Of a stretch of DNA of 5,821 nucleotides, positions 4,344-5,821 are shown one piece after another. The stretch is from Candidatus Aenigmatarchaeota archaeon (GTDB taxonomy: Archaea; Aenigmatarchaeota; Aenigmatarchaeia; QMZP01). The position numbers and the translations under genes are program-made. The notes under the pieces are model-generated. The model searched no databases. It was not told where the DNA came from and saw only the letters and a list, made by a program, of their open reading frames with translations. Each line of letters starts with the position of its first letter. Position 1 is the first letter of the stretch. The stretch lies in assembly GCA_003663225.1 (NCBI GenBank), contig QMZP01000061.1, positions 1-5,821 of the forward strand, in the 5' to 3' direction.

Positions 4344-4504
4344 GGGCCCGTAGCTCAGCCTGGCAGAGCATCCGGCTTTTAATCTTTGGTTAAAAGCATG
4401 TTGAGACAAAGATGGCTTGGCCGCTTGGATGCAAGCGGCCTGTCTGATGTCGATGACAGAGAGAAGTCACCGGAGTGTCGTGGGTTCAAATCCCTCCGGG
4501 CCCA
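4344..4504 (+). tRNA. tRNA-Lys(UUU), with an 87-nt canonical intron
   Basis: The acceptor stem is GGGCCCG (4344-4350) with CGGGCCC (4497-4503), discriminator A4504. The D arm is GCTC-AGCCTGGCA-GAGC, followed by A26. The anticodon stem TCCGG (4371-4375) pairs with CCGGA (4470-4474), and the loop CTTTTA|A has anticodon TTT. The variable region is GTGTC, and the T stem GTGGG/CCCTC has the same U·U mismatch as the CUU isoacceptor. The spliced tRNA is 74 nt, no CCA encoded. The stop codon of the convergent downstream CDS begins at the very next base. Confidence 0.93.
4382..4468 (+). other. Canonical 37/38 tRNA intron (87 nt) of tRNA-Lys(UUU), with internal hairpins
   Basis: The BHB is strict. CTTT (4376-4379, loop bases 32-35) pairs with GAAG (4463-4466), the bulges are TA|A and TC|A, and the inner helix TCTTTG (4383-4388) pairs with CAGAGA (4457-4462). 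The long intron holds further structure. GGCCGCTTG (4419-4427) and CAAGCGGCC (4432-4440) form a perfect 9-bp stem with a GATG loop. CTGT (4440-4443) and ACAG (4456-4459) enclose a kink-loop-like motif. Two alternative pairings compete with the splice fold: TTAAAAGC (4390-4397) with the anticodon loop, and CAAAGAT (4407-4413) with the intron 5' end. Confidence 0.9.
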
Positions 4505-4506
4505 TC
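4475..4506 (+). repeat. 32-nt exact repeat: shared 3' part of the two tRNA-Lys genes, copy 2
   Basis: Identical to 2337-2368. It covers the variable region, T arm, acceptor strand, discriminator and two bases beyond. Confidence 0.9.
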
Positions 4507-5020
4507 ACAGGTATCCCGCTTCTTTGAGCGCTTCGTGAAGGTAAGCCCTTTCCTTCATCTCTTCCAGGTCATAGACTGCTATGTCGCCCGTTGACACGCC
4601 CGCGCGCCTGCACATGCCGCCGATGAACCTCATGCACCTTTCGGTCGTCCCTATGAGCTCCTGTGTCCCGGTAGTATTGATGAAAGGATAATCAGCGTCA
4701 CTGCTCTCGTAACCTGATTCCGCGTGCGCGTGCGGCATCACCCGGTCATACTGCAGACCTGTTGCTACATCGGCAAGCGCCAGCCAGTACCATGCCTGGT
4801 GCGCCTCTGTGACGAAATCATTCTTCAGGTCGCCGGTATGCGCGTGTCTGCCTTCGAGCACACCCCTGACCTCGTCCAGCTCATCCGAAAGCCTCCTGCC
4901 GAAGAGCGCGAAGTCCGGGAACTTGAGGTTCCTGGATGTGCCGGACCCCTCAACCTGCGGGTTGTCCCTTAGCCATTCGTACACGCCATAAGCTGCCCTG
5001 TAAGCTGTCTCAGAATCCAT
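4505..5020 (-). CDS. Small helical protein, possible MazG-like (all-alpha) NTP pyrophosphohydrolase, 171 aa
   Basis: All-alpha NTP pyrophosphohydrolases (MazG, dimeric dUTPase, HisE) bind Mg through an EExxE...ExxD signature. Here SDELDEVRGVLEG (45-57) supplies a DExxE half. The helix FVTEAHQAWYWLALADVATG (69-88) supplies E72 where ExxD is expected, but the Asp position is Gln (EAHQ). Overall helical content and the Tyr-Trp-rich second helix fit the superfamily; a basic C-terminal helix with CMRFIGGMCRR (129-139) follows. I consider the assignment tentative. The ATG at 5020 is chosen because it lies 1 nt after the upstream gene's TAG and has AAGGAG 9 nt before it. A longer frame to 5080 would overlap that gene by 59 nt and begins with an unlikely sequence. 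The stop abuts the 3' end of tRNA-Lys(UUU). It is probably co-transcribed with the gene upstream. Confidence 0.75.
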   Translation of the reverse strand: MDSETAYRAAYGVYEWLRDNPQVEGSGTSRNLKFPDFALFGRRLSDELDEVRGVLEGRHAHTGDLKNDFVTEAHQAWYWLALADVATGLQYDRVMPHAHAESGYESSDADYPFINTTGTQELIGTTERCMRFIGGMCRRAGVSTGDIAVYDLEEMKERAYLHEALKEAGYL

Positions 5021-5021
5021 G

Positions 5022-5821
5022 CTATCTTGCTCCTTGATATAGTTGGGCCTCGAACTCCTCCAGGGCAGCAAGGTCCTCATCCCTGACTCTGCTAGCGCCC
5101 CTTGACCATGTCCTGCGGTCGAACTCGTCTAGGAACATACTGGAAACCGCGGGCCTCTTCACCCACCTGTCGTCTGTTATGTTCGTCCTCAGGAAGCTGT
5201 ACCACTCGGCATAGCTCCTCATCCTTGACTGGTCCGTGTACTGGTTGTGCACCAGCTTGTCCGCTACATGCCGCGCATCCTTATCCCTTTCTATTACTTC
5301 CCTGTCAGCTATCAGGTGGGTCTCGGACTGTATAACAGGCATGCCATATACAAATAGGTCCCTGCTGCCTACGGAAGCGCCGCTGTTGACTATTACTATT
5401 CCCATCTTCCCGTCAGCCTCAACGTCAGCCTCTACCTTGTCCGATTTCATGAAAGTGGGCAGCGGGGCCTTGCCCCCATTGCCCCTTGCCCTGATGAAGT
5501 GCCTGTATATGGGCACATACTTCTGGTCAACCAGGACAGGGTCGACGCCATAGAACCTGAAAAGGTCCTCCCTGAACATTATATTCTCGAAGAGCTCAGG
5601 TTCTTTCGCTATGATGAAGTGCGCGCAATAGTCATCCAGCCCCGCAGAGCCAAGTATTATCGGTTCTCCGTAAGCGCCTGCGCTGTTGAATGCCGGCCAC
5701 CTCTTTATCAGGGTCGTGTTGTCCTTGCCCGAAAACGTCGAGGCTATCTCATCGAACCCGGCGACGGCCAGGTCGACCCTTTCCGAAGCGATGTGCCACG
5801 GAGCATCATAGTGTTCCACAC
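5022..5821 (-). CDS. Unrecognised protein, at least 265 aa, N terminus probably outside window
   Basis: I do not recognise this protein. The frame is open to the right edge; the first complete codon there is GTG (5817-5819), which could be a start but is more likely internal. Visible features, numbered from that codon: a compositionally normal soluble sequence with YGEPIILGSAGLDDY (50-64), a glycine-rich basic turn RARGNGGKAP (110-119), and a beta-like stretch then turn MGIVIVNSGASVGSRDLF (139-156). The C-terminal third is charged and helical with many Arg, Asp and Glu (170-265). There is no membrane segment or signal peptide, and cysteine occurs only once (65). The stop TAG is 1 nt before the ATG of the MazG-like gene, whose ribosome binding site lies inside this reading frame. 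Tight coupling suggests related function. Codon use matches the rest of the window. Confidence 0.78.
   Translation of the reverse strand, partial: VEHYDAPWHIASERVDLAVAGFDEIASTFSGKDNTTLIKRWPAFNSAGAYGEPIILGSAGLDDYCAHFIIAKEPELFENIMFREDLFRFYGVDPVLVDQKYVPIYRHFIRARGNGGKAPLPTFMKSDKVEADVEADGKMGIVIVNSGASVGSRDLFVYGMPVIQSETHLIADREVIERDKDARHVADKLVHNQYTDQSRMRSYAEWYSFLRTNITDDRWVKRPAVSSMFLDEFDRRTWSRGASRVRDEDLAALEEFEAQLYQGAR
5030..5035 (-). promoter_or_regulatory. Shine-Dalgarno site deciding the start of the MazG-like gene
   Basis: AAGGAG on the minus strand lies 9 nt before the ATG at 5020, inside the last codons of the upstream gene. It favours the short 171-aa form and indicates coupled translation. Confidence 0.65.

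Noticed and set aside
4440..4468. A complete C/D box sRNA inside the tRNA-Lys(UUU) intron, as in the archaeal tRNA-Trp intron
   Set aside because: Only one CTGA / CGATGA pair is present. There is no second C and D pair at the expected guide spacing, so a full guide RNA is not supported; only the kink-loop-like hairpin is.
5021..5080. Twenty-residue N-terminal extension of the MazG-like protein
   Set aside because: It overlaps the upstream gene by 59 nt and lacks a ribosome site, while the ATG at 5020 has AAGGAG and sits 1 nt past the upstream stop.
1..5821. CRISPR arrays, insertion sequences or attachment sites
   Set aside because: No spaced direct repeats, transposase genes or terminal inverted repeats were seen. 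The only long repeat is the shared tRNA-Lys sequence, and no partial tRNA copy marks an integration.

Overview
The window looks like a compact archaeal chromosome segment of roughly 50% GC, most likely from a DPANN-type lineage such as the Micrarchaeota (ARMAN group). This placement is inferred, not proven. The archaeal signs are direct: an aIF2 gamma gene, a Dph6-type diphthamide ligase, TATA boxes about 25 nt upstream of starts, three intron-containing tRNA genes with bulge-helix-bulge (BHB) splice motifs and no encoded CCA, and an unlinked 5S rRNA gene. The intron between tRNA positions 24 and 25 with a relaxed BHB is what suggests a small-genome lineage with a broad-specificity splicing endonuclease.

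Layout. Positions 1-913 (+) hold the C-terminal half of an inorganic pyrophosphatase and an unrecognised helical protein of 198 aa. The aIF2 gamma gene follows tail-to-tail on the minus strand (914-2179), with no base between the two stop codons. A palindromic TATA element (2213-2224) sits between aIF2 gamma and a divergent tRNA-Lys(CUU) gene (2255-2366, 37-nt intron). A minus-strand pair follows: Dph6 (2905-3582) and a class I glutamine amidotransferase (2348-2908). The pair is joined by an ATGA overlap, and the amidotransferase end runs antisense into the tRNA. Positions 3689-4002 (+) look like a roughly 100-aa gene broken by two same-direction frameshifts. Then come 5S rRNA (+), tRNA-Asp(GUC) (-, 21-nt intron) and tRNA-Lys(UUU) (+, 87-nt intron). 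The right end is a minus-strand pair: an unrecognised protein running off the window and a small helical protein that resembles MazG-type NTP pyrophosphohydrolases.

How it works together. Most of the content serves translation: initiation factor, 5S rRNA, both lysine tRNAs, an aspartate tRNA, and a modifying enzyme for elongation factor 2. The most unusual signals are in RNA. Both tRNA-Lys introns, inserted at different tRNA positions, carry a near-identical 13-14 nt motif that can fold as an L7Ae-type kink-loop. The tRNA-Lys(UUU) intron can also pair perfectly with the whole anticodon loop, which would compete with the splicing fold. A second lead is the translationally coupled amidotransferase and ammonia-using PP-loop ligase, which resemble the two halves of a split GMP synthetase.
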